Positions 19,925 through 32,519 of a DNA stretch of 64,000 nucleotides are shown here, one piece after another. The stretch covers positions 48,854,069-48,918,068 of the forward strand of contig NC_021673.1 of the NCBI RefSeq assembly GCF_000247815.1, given 5' to 3'. The notes beneath the pieces were generated by a model. That model was given only the letters and a program-made list of their open reading frames with translations, was not told where the DNA came from and searched no databases. The stretch is from Ficedula albicollis (taxonomy: Eukaryota > Chordata > Aves > Passeriformes > Muscicapidae). Each line of letters opens with the position of its first letter. The stretch's first letter is position 1. Made by a program: the position numbers and the translations under genes.

Positions 19925-22900
19925 AATGAGAGTTTTTTTCTCAGTACACTCCTCAGAGGAGGAGCTTTCAGAAATCACTTTGGAAAGCCCATCATTGGTA
20001 GCCTTGTGAAAAGCCTCCATGTGATCCTGGGTAGCACATCCCTCTGTGTCTGCAGAGCACTTCTCCTGATAGGAGCTGGTTGCCTCCTGGGATGGTGCTG
20101 TACTGTATCAGTGATTTTGGCAGCATGTTCATTTCTTGCTATCCAGGAACATAAAATAGCATTTTTCTTTTTTGGTAGATGAAAAGAACTCTGTGACAGG
20201 GAATCACCGGAGAAGAGATGGGGAGAAAGAAGCAGGTCTGAGGTCCCTCTCCATCCTGTGTGACCCTAAGATTGGTGTGAGATGGGGAAGGCTATGCTGC
20301 TGAAGGGTCCTAAGCAGAAGGATGAGTACAGCTGGCTCTCCTGATGCAAGTTCCATTTTGGAGCAGAAAACACTGACCTGGTATTGAAAAGCCTGGGATT
20401 TGACATCCAGTTCTGTCCCTGACTAGCTGAATATCCTTAATCAAGGTGCTTCAGTTCTCCACAATTCAGTTTTCCACCTGAAAAACCTATCTGCCTGAGT
20501 TTTGCATTCCCTGGTTGGGGTGAAGAACTGCCCAAAAAGTACGTGTGACTTTAGAGCAGATGGGCAGCCAGCACTGCCATGGGTCAGCACACCTTGAGGA
20601 AGCAAGCTGGCCCAGGACTGCAAATATTGGTGAGGAACAGTCTCAGGAGGATTCTGAAAAATAACATTAATAAAAAGAAAAAAAGGAGTGAGTCTTCTAT
20701 GGTGAAAGCATGGTGTCATTTGCTGCGGTTTCCCAAAATTCTGGTATCAAAAGTAGATATTGAGGAACAGAGAGCTTTACAAACTGCTCAGTATGCTTTT
20801 GGACGAGGTTTGCAAATATGCCTACCTTTCAAAATGTTACATTAGGGTTTCTAGGGTGGTCCATTAATCCAGATTGAAAGCGTGCTCTTGCTAGGGAACA
20901 GACAATGATCCAGGGATGAAGTAATCTTCCCTCTTCCTTCTGAGAGCCAATATATTTTATACAAGGCACAGGCTAGGGACTTACTAAACTGTTTCTTTAC
21001 CATCTCAACTTCTAATTTCATAGTAATTTTTATACTGTTGGCTTCATTGGCTGACTACCATTCCTCCCTGCATTATTTTCTTCCGGTCTACTTTTTTTTT
21101 TATTCCACCCCTAGAAATGCATAAATCTAAGACAAACTTTCCAATCCATAATACCTGAGGAGATCCGAAATGAGGTCAGAGAAATCCACCCATCTCTACA
21201 GGATAATCCTGCTGCTCTAGTGCTCTACAGCATTGCTGGATGTAGTGCAAATGCTACAGACACATTTGCAGGACTGATAAGACAGCTGGGAGTGTATTAA
21301 ATGGAGACAGTCCATGTACAGGAAAGTCAGCAGGAGCCCTGTTTGGCCATCCCCTCCCTGGGAAGAATGTGGTGTTGGACTTCTCTGATTTCCTTGCAGT
21401 AAATCTGGAAATTACCTTGCTGTAGCAAGCCAGTCAGCCAGGTCTTAATAGTTGTCACACCACTGCATGCCAAGGTCATTTACAAAGTCACCAGTGACTT
21501 TTTGGGAAGAGCAGCTCTCACCACTTCAAAGGCTCAGGCTGCTGCCACCAGAGCTAGTTTCTCTTCTTCATGCTGGGCCTTGGTGCTTTCTGCCAAGTAT
21601 GAAGGAAAATTTGCGAAGTAAGTAAATGCTTGCAGTTTCAAAACATGAATAATAATTTCCTTCACTGTTGCCAAGGCAGGACTGAAGGCAAGGAGCTGAA
21701 TGGACTCCCCCCCCCTTCACCCCAAGGGCAGCAGCAGGCATCTGTCCCTCTTGTTCCTTTGCAAGATAAGCCATTCCCATTCCTGATGCTGGGTGTTAAA
21801 GCCTTCTGGCAACATGATATCAAAGGACATTTGTTAGTACGCTAACATGTCCTGTGCAACCCTTAAAAAAATCATGACACTGAGGAGAACTTCACATTGC
21901 ACCCAAAGATGTGCACTGGCTGAAACAGACCTTGATGTTGGATTCAGACACAGAGTTAGGCCTGAGGCTGTCTCAGAGGACCCTGGTAGTTTCCAAAAAC
22001 TTTCTGGAGGAGGCATTTCCATCCACTTTGGTCATCCCTCCTGGTGACTCAGCCTGACTTAAGCCAAGCTCAGCAGAATCCACCGCCCCCTCTTCCTCTT
22101 TTGGGTTATACTTCCCCCATAGCCTCTTGCGTGGGGCAGGTAACACTGCTTGCGAGGACATGGGTAATCCATTCATAACTGTGGCTGGACCCAAAAATAA
22201 TCCCCCAGAAAACCTCTGGGGAGTGGGAGGCTAATGGAAGACTTGGCTTTGAGAACAGCTGTTATAAACCAGTTCTTAATCACACTTGGGAGCTGGAGAG
22301 TTCTCCCAGGTTAGTTTTGGCAATTTTTAAAATCCTTTTCTTCACTTTTTTTCTTGTTCCTCCACCCATTTGGATCTGGAGTGTTCACAAGAGGTACGTC
22401 AGTAGACATTTGGCTGATCAAAAAGCCCTGATAGACCATCCAAATGCATGTTGTTCCCATCCAAGAGACATCAGTGGCATCAGGTAGGAAGTTCCCCCTT
22501 CTAATCCATATCCCAAAACATCCTGGCTTCCCTGAGAAAGTCCATGCTTATGAACAAGATAAATACATAGACCTTGCATGCAGCTCCTCTGGGTGAAACC
22601 AGAGTTATTTTCCCTGTTTTGGAGCTGATCAGTGGAGCATGATGCTCCATCTGCTCTGGTGCATGGCCCTTCACAGGTCCATTCTCTTGTGGTGGGATCA
22701 GGCATACACATATGTCGCTGGAACTTGCCAAACCTAAGTGACACAGACTTGCCAAGTAGAGGAAGGATGGTGGCTGCCATTTGGTTTAGAAAGCAGGATT
22801 CTGGTACAGCAGCTCCACACAGTTGCTCTGATGAGCTACGTGGGAGTGTGTGTGTCAGGAGGAGGAATATACCACACTCCTAAGGTGTGGAGTAAGGAAA

Positions 22901-25317
22901 GTTCTAAAGGTCTGAAATGCAGTTCTAGGTCAAGCAGTGGAAGGATTAATCATTTTTGCTTTACAGCTGGGCTCAAAATAGAATTCTAAACCAGTTTGGT
23001 CCACCATACACTGACTGAGGAAATTACATCAATCAAGTTAAGCCTGAAGCTTGCTTTTCTAAGAAGGAGGAGCTGTATTTAAACACCCTCCTTTCTTGTA
23101 GCAGAATAGAGTTGCTTTTCTTCAACTCAAATCTGTACTTGGAACTGTCAGCAAAAGAAGACCCCTTAGCAAATGAACAGTGTGACAGTCTTTGGATATG
23201 ATCCAACTTGCATGTGAAGTTGAATGGAGAACAAATGACAACCTCTTAAGCCAGGGAATGCTGCGGGTGACAGAAGACCACCCTGTGGTAGATAACAACT
23301 GTGTTTTCATAACCGAGCCAAAGCCTTGGGGTTACATGAGATGGAAGATGAGACACTGAAGTGAAACCACAGTGAGAAAGAGCTCTAGGCCCTTGCCCTC
23401 AGAGGTGCCACTGTGGTTGCACCTCTGGTCACAAAAAACTCATGAAGATGACAGGTGAGATATTCAGCACCTCCACAGAGCAGCCAAGATTGACAGTTAA
23501 TTTTTGTCCCAGCAGAAGGAATCTGGTCCTGTCTAGAAACGCCAGCCTTACATGATTATTTTGCACCATTTTGCACCATACTTCTGGTAGAAAGAGTTCC
23601 ATACATGGGACCTGAATTTGTACCCTCTACTTCCATTGCTACAGTAAAAAGCATCAAAAGCTGGTTTACAGTTCAAAGCATTTGCTTTGACACAGTCTTG
23701 AGTCATCACAGATTTGGGTATAAAGCATCATAATTTCCTGTAATAGGTCACAACATGTTTACAAATTTTACTAACTTGGATAAAATAAGATAAAACTTAT
23801 TTAGCTTTGAGAGTGTGTGCACCATGCAAATACCCATCGATCTGGGTTTAAAAACAATATAAAGCTACAAAAAGAAAGGAAGATTATTTTTAGCTCTGAT
23901 TCAACGCACAGCAGCAAGCCCCCTATATATCATAACGAGGGGGGCAGAATGATGCAGAGGCAGGGAAGAACAGCTTTAGACAACAAAGAAAAAAAAGGAA
24001 TATAAAGAGAAGAGGAAACTTCTTAAGCTATTATCGCCTTTGTAGTCTTCTTATCTGGAACCGAGTACAAGAAATAATTGAATTACAGTCCAATAATTAC
24101 TGGGCTAATGAGGGCAGACAGGCAATTGCAATATTCCTCGTTTTTTTCCTTCCCTTTCCTGAAAATACTTAAAATAATTGGTAAACAAAGTGGGTTATTT
24201 ATAAATACAGACAGACTATACATCCCATACCAGTATAGCTAAGCAGGGAGAATGGAAAAAAATTTGCCTGGGATTTGTAGATATTTAAAGCTTCCCTTAA
24301 GGAAACAGTGCTGCATACTATCAGCGGTAGCTTCACAGCTGGCTGTTAAATGCCCAAGCTGCTTTAAAATTTAACTTGGAGATGCTGAATATATAGTTTT
24401 AACTCCTAATGAGGTGTTAAGCAGCTCAGTAATTGTTTCCTTCCGAGGGGCTAATGATCATGTCAGAAGGGAAAGGGCAGCTATCAGCCTTGACATTTTG
24501 GTTTTCCCCACCAGGACTGGTAGAATTATTACCTCCTTATTCACCACAAGGCAATGAGCTCTCCCGGTGTTGGCAGCACAGTGGGATTTTTCTTCCTTTT
24601 TCATGTTATAGCAGCCTGTGTTATCCCTAGCCAGGGCTGAACACCGCAGGAAGGATGACAAAGAAGGAGTCTATGCCTAGGGAATTTTGTCAGGCAATCT
24701 CAGGAAGATGAGAAACTCCTACTGAAAGCCAAAGCTGTGCCAACTCATTAAAGCTCTATGGCCAAAACATCTCCTAATGACATGGGACACAGCTACTTTC
24801 TGCCTCTTTTAAGCATCAGGTTTTCTAACTCAGCACAGGTCAGCTCTAATCAATGTAGGTTTTAAGCCTTAGCTGCCAGCTGCTTTTGAGAAGAGTCTTT
24901 CAGAGCAAAGCTGGGAATGGTTTTCAAAGTCTTCCTTTTCTGCTTTTTCAGACCAGGCTGAAATCAGGAGGAAGTAAATATTGCATTTCATTTTGGTTAC
25001 TTTATGCCCACATAGGCGCTGCTTTAGTGAGGCACAATCTATTTTGCCAAGCCTGTAGCCTTGTGTGGCTGCAGAGCTCTCGCTTACTTTCTCTGCTAGA
25101 ATTGATTGCTCATTGAGTGAAATGAGGCTAAATCTTAACAATTTCCATAATGAGGCCAATACAAGAAGTCAGTCTGTCTGCAAGTTGGGAAACACTGTGA
25201 AAAAGTTACTGTTTAAGTATATTAATAATGACAAAGTACAGACAAATCTTTGCTCTTTTGGGGTATTGTTTGGGTCAGAAAAGATGAGATGTGTGGGCTA
25301 ACATATAATCAAAAAAT
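19925..25317. other. Intergenic DNA without recognisable genes
   Basis: About 5.4 kb of mixed composition. Open stretches are at most 120 codons and none resembles a known protein. A short A/T-rich segment near 24070-24130 has clustered homeodomain-type motifs (AATAATTGAATTAC, AATAATTAC, GCTAATGAG). No RNA gene or clear transposon was recognised. Confidence 0.55.
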
Positions 25318-25470
25318 GATTTGGGTTCGAAAAGACCTAAAAGATCATCTAATTCCAGTCACTTGCTAAGGGCAGGAACACCTTTCACTAGACCAGGTTG
25401 CTCAAAATCCCATCCAACCTGGCCTTGAACAACTCCAGGGTTGGGGCATCCACAACTTCTCTGGACAACC
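25318..25470 (-). mobile_element. CR1-like LINE fragment (3' end), minus strand
   Basis: The plus strand reads as the reverse complement of an avian CR1 3' end: GATCATCTAATTCCAGTC, CTAGACCAGGTTGCTCAAAA, CATCCAACCTGGCCTTGAAC, and GGGGCATCCACAACTTCTCT. Only the last 150 bp or so is present, as is usual for 5'-truncated CR1 insertions. It is diverged and carries no coding sequence. Identification is from memory of the family. Confidence 0.85.
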
Positions 25471-28400
25471 TCATAAATGTGGTAAGGTAAAGGAATGAAC
25501 AAATCCTATTGTGCTGATGACATGTCCTCTGAAGATCTGTGGCTGTGTATGGTCAGGTCTCCATGTGGACTTTGAAGGTGAATGTGGAAACAAAAGACAG
25601 CTGCCTGAGTCGAGAGATTGCAGAAAGATGAATTTAGCTAAAAAATACATAGTATTATTTTGTCATTTCTTTTTTTTTTTTTTTCCTCTTCTCTCCTCCT
25701 CCCTATTGCTCATGTATTTTGTCTATAATACACGCTGGGTTGTGTGTCAGAGCCCTGTATTTCAGCCTCTCCTACAACAAAATCTGTGGCTTGGTGAAGA
25801 TAAGATCACAGTAAAGGCTTATCATACTTGTTGTCTAATTATGTCAGTCTGTAAAAACAGCTCCAAGTGAATAAAAATAGCTTTGACAGTGTGAATTGTA
25901 GTGTTCTGTTGTGTGACTAATTTCAGTGCCTTGGTGTGATAACTTAGTTGCTGTAACAATTAAGACTATACAACACCTTGGTAACATATATGAAACTCTG
26001 AGTTAGGCCCATCTTAACTCTTTGCATCAGCATGTTTTTGAAATGGACTTTGCCAAATGTCTTTTCCACTCTGTAGTCTTAGCTAGGAGGAGGTATAACA
26101 TTTTTCCTTCTCTATTACCATGGCCATTTAAAAGTTTTAATTTATATATTTCAATCCACTGGTGCCCCTGGTCCCACTGCCTTCTGTAGCTGCAGCATAC
26201 AGCATCCTTTCCAGAGGACAGGGTCAACTGCTGAATGCATTGCTTGGCATAAAGGACACTGCTGACAATCCTAGCTCCTGTAAGTCTGTCGATCATGTTA
26301 CTGAGGTCAAAAAGCCAGGCAAATGAAGGGGCCCTCTTCCAGCCAAAGAAACACAAGCACGCATGCAGGACCATTAGGCCAGTGAAGCCAGTGGGGTTAC
26401 TGCAAGATGAGCAGCTGCTTGGAAACTTTATTGCATGGAGAGGGAGGTCTCAGCACAGGCAAGATCTTCCAGCTTACTCAGCTGTACTGCATGATTTTGA
26501 ATAACTTCATGAGCAATGGCACAGGAAGGGAGAGGTGGTGTATAGGGTGACCGCCTTTATTCTACAGAAAAATAACCACTGCCACAGAACCAAAGTTCTC
26601 CTTGTTTGGACTTCTTCTTCTCATGCCCTGCAGTATGGTTAGATGTGAGCACAAACATTGCTGAAGACTCAGCTTGACTACTTAATCATGGGTTTGCAGC
26701 ATGCCAGCTTCCAGGGGTATATTCCATTTTTAATTGCCTCTGCATTGCTCCTTTGTACTCTGTAATTTGTCACACTGTGGGAGATTGTTTTGCAGTGTCT
26801 ATGCTCCATTCTGTTGCATGTCACCTCATGTGAAGTTAAATTCCAAAATAAAATAAATGTTATCCTATCTATATTGAATAGGGAATTTAGCTGAAGTTCG
26901 ACGATATAATTCATTCTGACATAGCAAAGGATAAAAGGGATAATAAGAAGCCCTTGCATAGCTTAGCTTTTTATCTAAGTACCCTTATGCTATATAATTT
27001 TATCTTGTTAATATGTTAATCTAAGAGTCAAGTGGCCAAGATTTCACAGTCCAGAAAGAAAACCATCATGAGCAAGGATTCAGATGCAAAATATGTCCAT
27101 GCCACAAGCCATTACTGTACAGTGACATTTAATTTTCACCTGAATACAGAAATACCTTTCTATGCATATTGTCTTGAAAAATTGGTGAGCTGGCAGGAGA
27201 GGGTACTGAAGGAAGAAAACACTTGCTTTGACTCAGTGTCTGAATGGTGTTTCCCAAAACAAATTGCTGTTCCAATTTTCTATCCTGCCTAGATTGACTT
27301 CACAGGATTGTCTGTATGTTACATATGTTCCAGGGGAAAGGGGAAAGTCTGGGACAGATCAGGCTCTGAGACTTCAGGCGTTTTATTCTATTCCCTAGTT
27401 TCTCAGTTGTAAAAGGAGTTTAATGGCACTTCCATTGTAACAAAGGTGCTATGAGGAAAGATTTCTGTGATATTCCTAAAGCACTTAGATTAGAAAGATT
27501 AGGGAAAGTACCTCAGCAAATTATTTCCAATCCCACATGCTTAGTTTTTTCCTTTTTCAGACCTGCTCCTTTTGGATCACGCAGAGCAAGTGCTTCTGAG
27601 CAGTTTGTTAATGTGACTTGGGATCATCAGAAATCTCCAGGACAATAGCTTCACTGATAGTTTCCTGCATGGAAATACAGGAGCTCCACATATTACGTCT
27701 GAACCTTGCTGTTAGAAGAGAGGAGAGATGAAATGCTCTATGTGATGCTCTAGAACCCCTCTGGCTGTATTCAGAGATTCATGATCCTTTGCTTCATTTG
27801 TCTCAGACCTCTGGCCACTGCTCTGCTTGCCCAGTCTGAGAGAGAACCTTCATAAGGTTTTATGTATGGTGAGTAGACTCATGAGCCACACAGGCCTTGG
27901 CCCCATTCAAAAATACTTATGCTCATTAAGGTTTTATGTATGGTAAGTAGACTCAGGAGCCACACAGGCCTTGGCCCCATTCAAAAATACTTATGCTCAT
28001 ATATTTATGTTCATATTTTTCAGGCACTTTACTTTCATTATTATGCATTACTTTAAAATAATTTCTTAAATGAAGAGAGCTAAACCCTGAAATCTCACTA
28101 ACAGAGAGACACTGAGGCGTCTCTCTTCTTCAAGGTTCCTAGCCTTGGGACCATTATAGTGGCAGTAGGCTGGGCACAGAAGTGAGGAGACAAAGCTCTG
28201 AGTGGATTTTTATTGTCTTCATTAAAAATGAACATATTTTATGAGCATTCTCTTTTAATGTGTAATTTCACTTTGCTATGAAATCCCAAATTCTTGGCAA
28301 TGTGATCCCACTGGAGTATCATCCAGCAAATAACACAAAAGCACAGGCTTTTACTGGACTTTCTAGGACTGCACAACTTATACTTTGTAGGAATCCTCAC

Positions 28401-29455
28401 TAATATTTGAGGGGATGATAATTAAAAACTGAAACAACAACAAATAAAAAATACCAAGCTATTCCTCAATATGAGCTAAAAAATACTCCATCTGACTTTT
28501 GTGAAGTAAATAATCAAGATCAGTCTTCTGCACAGCTGCTGATGGAAGAAATCTCATTACTAAAAGGATGACAGCATAGAACTTCTTCCATTAGCAGGGA
28601 CTATCCCTGTGTATAGCTTCTGTATTCTCTCACCTGGATGCACTGACTGTATGTTTAGTCTCCCCTCAGTCTGAGAGGCCACCAGTCTCCCAAAGGCACA
28701 AGGTTCTGAGCTACATGGCTCAAGAAACAAGGTGCTGAGCACAAACAGCAGCTCTCTAGATTTATCCTTGTTACGCTGGCACAGTATCAGTTGCCAAGTC
28801 AGCTCTGAGTGCATCTACTCCCTGCAAAAGGATTGAGGTTCCTGCTCAGCTGACTGCTAAGGTTAAATGGAGCGTGGCTGATAGGCCTGAGATCTCAGAA
28901 GAGCATGATCTGTTTTATCCCTATCACAATTTTCATTATGAAACAACATTTCAGGGAACAAAATTATTTTAAAGTGGTAGTTCAATTTGATTAGCTTCAA
29001 CTAGCTTAGCAAACTGGAGGTGGGGGCATCTTAAGATTAAACACACTAAGTTTTTGTTTACAGTTTGACATGAGGCAAAAGTAATGGTATCGAGAATCCA
29101 AATCCAGCATTTAAACTTGTGTGCATCTCATCTGTCTCTGTCTCTGAGTTCTAAATTATTTTTCCTCCCCCTACTCCTTTCCTGACATTTTTAAGCATTA
29201 AATGTTAATGTCATTATGTGCTAATGTGACCGCAGCCTCTAAGAAACACAGCATGCATTTTTTTCATACTCAGAAAGTCTCACAGTAGTATGGGAGTTTC
29301 CTCTTCTCCTTCAGTTTCCTCAAGTTTTGGAACCTCTGTTTCCAAAAGTGATGCCAGGAACCAGCACATGTGGGACACCAGGATATGATGGGAGTGTGGC
29401 TCTGGAATACACTTTAAAATCAACATTTTAAGCCTGAAAACCTGACCAGAGCGTT
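25471..29455. other. Intergenic DNA without recognisable genes
   Basis: About 4 kb, mostly unique and AT-rich, with no supported gene. It contains a T tract at about 25668-25685 and a 74-bp tandem duplication (27853-28000). Confidence 0.55.
27853..28000. repeat. 74-bp tandem duplication
   Basis: TAAGGTTTTATGTATGGT at 27853 recurs at 27927. The copies differ at about two positions (GTGAGTAG versus GTAAGTAG, and CATGAG versus CAGGAG). Confidence 0.95.
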
Positions 29456-29565
29456 ATATCATATTGTATCATATCATGTCGTATCGTGTCATATCATATC
29501 ATATCATATCATATCATATCATATCATATCATATCATATCATATCATATCATATCATATCATATC
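29456..29565. repeat. (ATATC)n pentanucleotide microsatellite
   Basis: A degenerate left end (ATATTGTATC, ATGTCGTATC, GTGTC) leads into about 15 perfect ATATC units from 29491 to 29565. Variants at one edge and purity at the other indicate growth from the right side. Confidence 0.95.
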
Positions 29566-30711
29566 CACTGAGCTCTGGACTATCCCAGTAATGCCACTAG
29601 TCATAATAAATACAATAAAATAATAAAACAAATTTTTTTAGATGCTAACAAATACAATGACCATGAGCTAGCATGGACTGTTTCATGCAGTACTAGGCAG
29701 AACTATAACATGACTTAAGTGTTTGATATCTTTCTTCTGAGGGATGGGAAATCCTATTTGCAGTTGGAGATAGTTTTGTGTCACTTCTCTTCTGGGCCAT
29801 GCTCTCCAACGAAGAAAGCATTTCTTTCCTGATGCAGAGGTATCTGTCCCTTTCTGTCCCTGGGTTGTATATTACACATCATGACCCTTTAGAGAGGTAT
29901 GTTAAGGGAAAACATTCCCATTGTCAATTATAGTAACTTTTACAAAGTAGTTTCCTGAAGTTAAATCTTCCTATAATTGCTTGGGCTTCTAGTTACAAAC
30001 CTCCCCTTCACAGAATAATCATAGGAACAAAAAGATCTCCAACTTTTTAGTAAGGAAATGTTCTATTGTTTCAATTTGCTGTAATTAAAGCCTGCTCTTT
30101 GCATTAGAAAATCAGATTCCATTTACAAGATGAATAATTCCCTTGAGTTCTCTTGGCTTCCATTGTTCTAAAGTGATCGAACTTCTCTCTATTTGGCTAA
30201 GGAAGCCCTGCATTTTTTTTCTCTCTTGGAGTCTCTCTGCTGGACCATTTCAACAGAGCTTTGGTTCAGAATTTGTGGATTTTATTCTTACAGTATTAAC
30301 AAACCACCATATCCATCCTGCAGAATCAGAAACAAATTTTAATTATTTGAGAGCAGATGGATGAGGATTTTTTGCCTGATTATTTTTTTTCTTTTTTTCC
30401 TTTTCTTTTTTTTTTTTTTTTGTTTTTAATCCAGTTTAAATAACATACCTTTCTTAAAAAAAATTTAAAAAAACAAAAAAACAAAAAAAACCCCAAACTT
30501 TACACTTGTAACCTACTTTATAGTTTAAAATGGGATGGTTATCCCCATGGATCTACAAAGAACAAATATGAAACTACCAATGTCATACAGTCCCTCCTCT
30601 ATTCCCTTTTCTCTCTCTCAATATCTGTACTTTCTGCAGCTTGCCAAATCCTCCTCCAGCACCTATTAATCACAGCAACAAGTCCAAGACCACCATTTCC
30701 TACAAAGCTGA
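29566..30711. other. Intergenic DNA with T-rich and A-rich tracts
   Basis: No gene is visible. A T-rich tract (about 30383-30423) is followed within 35 bp by an A-rich tract (about 30456-30490), an arrangement that can fold back on itself. Confidence 0.55.
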
Positions 30712-30820
30712 AGAACAATTTAGGTTGAAAGGGAGGTCATCTAGTCTGACCTGCTGGTCAAAGTTACTTGGGATCACATAGAGCTGTGTTTCAAATATAT
30801 CCAAGGGTTGTGATTCCTCA
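30712..30820 (-). mobile_element. Degenerate CR1-like LINE fragment, minus strand
   Basis: TTTAGGTTGAAAGGGAGGTC, CATCTAGTCTGACCTGCTGG and TTTCAAATATATCCAAGGGT follow the reverse complement of a CR1 3' region. Divergence is higher than in the 25318 copy and the right edge is vague. Confidence 0.65.
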
Positions 30821-32000
30821 GATTCTTTGGACCCTGGTCTTGGGTTGCACCACTGCCATGGACATATTTGCAGGGGAAAGATCACTCAAATTTTTCTGCT
30901 GAAATTGAATACATTTCAAGAGTTTAATGCTATTAAAATTAGTTCTATTACTCTTAATAGCCAGGCCATGGTTCGCAGTAATGGATTTTCTCCTCTTGCA
31001 CCAAGGCATAAAGGACTCTCCTCCATCTCAGCAATCCAAGCACTGAATTTGAATCTTAACACAGTTTTAGTGATTCAGAGGCATAGGCAGGAGTCTCTGG
31101 TTTGTCAGGGAGAGTAAAAAAGCTGCAGCAGTGAGCTGGCACAGCCTTATGAGTAGAGCTGTGGAGATAAAAGTGGGAGCATTCTAGGGTACCCAGAGAA
31201 ACCCTTGTGCCATTCCATGTTTCCTCATCCAGCTCAGGCTTTACTGCTACTCCTCTGCCACTGCTAGCTCCAGGTCATAAATAGCTCTAAGGATCAAGGG
31301 TGGATGCCAAAAGAAAGGTGAGTTGGTGGCACAGAAAATGGGAAGCAAAGCAAATGGTTTCTTCTGGATAATTTGCTCCTCAATATTAAACGGACATGAG
31401 TATAAGTCTCTTGTGGTGACATCATATGAGTCAAGGAGCTATAAAATTAAGTCATAGGCAACTCAGAAGACATTATGGAGAGTGTTGGATATCTTACCTG
31501 TGAGCAGCCTCTGTGTTTTGTCCAGAAATTAAAATATATGAGCATTAAATATCTTACCATACAAAGTGACACACTATAATGAGTGAAGCCTCTTACAGCT
31601 GGTTCTTTTAACAACATAATTCAGACAAATATGGATAGGCTTTTCATGCTGTTCTGAAAAAAAAGAAAAAAAAAGTCCTTAGACAAATTGTTTGACAACA
31701 TAAATGTCCAAAACTTTTAGCAAGAGCAAATATGCTAACCAAGGAATTTTTGTTGAGACATTCCAATTTTCTATTTTTTTAAAAAAGCTTAATTTAGTAT
31801 TTAAAACCAAGATTATAGTTGACTTTTTATTGCATGTTCCAGCTTTGGAATTTGAAGCTACTTGATGGAATGTTTTTGAACATTTTAATTAAAAATGGGA
31901 ACTAGAGGAAGCACTGTGAAATTCATGAATCATGTGAAAGAGACCTGTCCTGACCTTTATATAACTAAATGTTTTTTATTGTTTTCTCTTCGGGTGGGAG
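30821..32000. other. Intergenic DNA without recognisable genes
   Basis: Unique AT-rich sequence with a short A-rich tract near 31658-31675; nothing codes for a recognisable product. Confidence 0.5.
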
Positions 32001-32053
32001 TTTTGTTTGTTTGTTTGATTGGTTGGTTGGTTGGTTGGTTGGTTGGTTGGGGG
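32001..32053. repeat. (GTTT)n followed by (GGTT)n simple repeat
   Basis: Three or four GTTT units change into about eight GGTT units and end in GGGGG. The tract abuts the 233-bp duplication. Confidence 0.9.
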
Positions 32054-32519
32054 CTTTTTTGGTGGGTTTTTTGGTTGGGTTTTTTCCCCATTTGTTTTAT
32101 GCTAACACCAATTATTTCCTTGACTTTTTGTTTTCATGTACCTGGCCTGATCTCCTGGGAATTTCTAACCCTTCCTGAATTCCAAGGGGAAGAATGTCCC
32201 TGCCACTGCTGAGGGCCTTGCAAACATTGCAGAGAATTTGTCTCTGGTAGCCACTTCGACTTATGATCCTACAGTGAGTTGGTGGACTTTTTTGGTGGGT
32301 TTTTTGGTTGTGTTTTTTCCCCATTTGTTTTATGCTAACACCAATTATTTCCTTGACTTTTTGTTTTCATGTACCTGGCCTGATCTCCTGGGAATTTCTA
32401 ACCCTTCCTGAATTCCAAGGGGAAGAATGTCCCTGCCACTGCTGAGGGCCTTGCAAACATTGCAGAGAATTTGTCTCTGGTAGCCACTTCGACTTATGAT
32501 CCTACAGTGAGTTGGTGGA
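32054..32519. repeat. 233-bp tandem duplication
   Basis: CTTTTTTGGTGGGTTTTTTG at 32054 recurs at 32287. The two units (32054-32286 and 32287-32519) appear to differ at a single position (TTGGGTTT versus TTGTGTTT). This produces identical minus-strand open frames in both copies, which are not genes. Confidence 0.97.

Noticed and set aside
30383..30490. T-rich then A-rich tracts as a possible SINE or processed-pseudogene tail
   Set aside because: No body sequence, target-site duplication or coding similarity adjoins the tracts.
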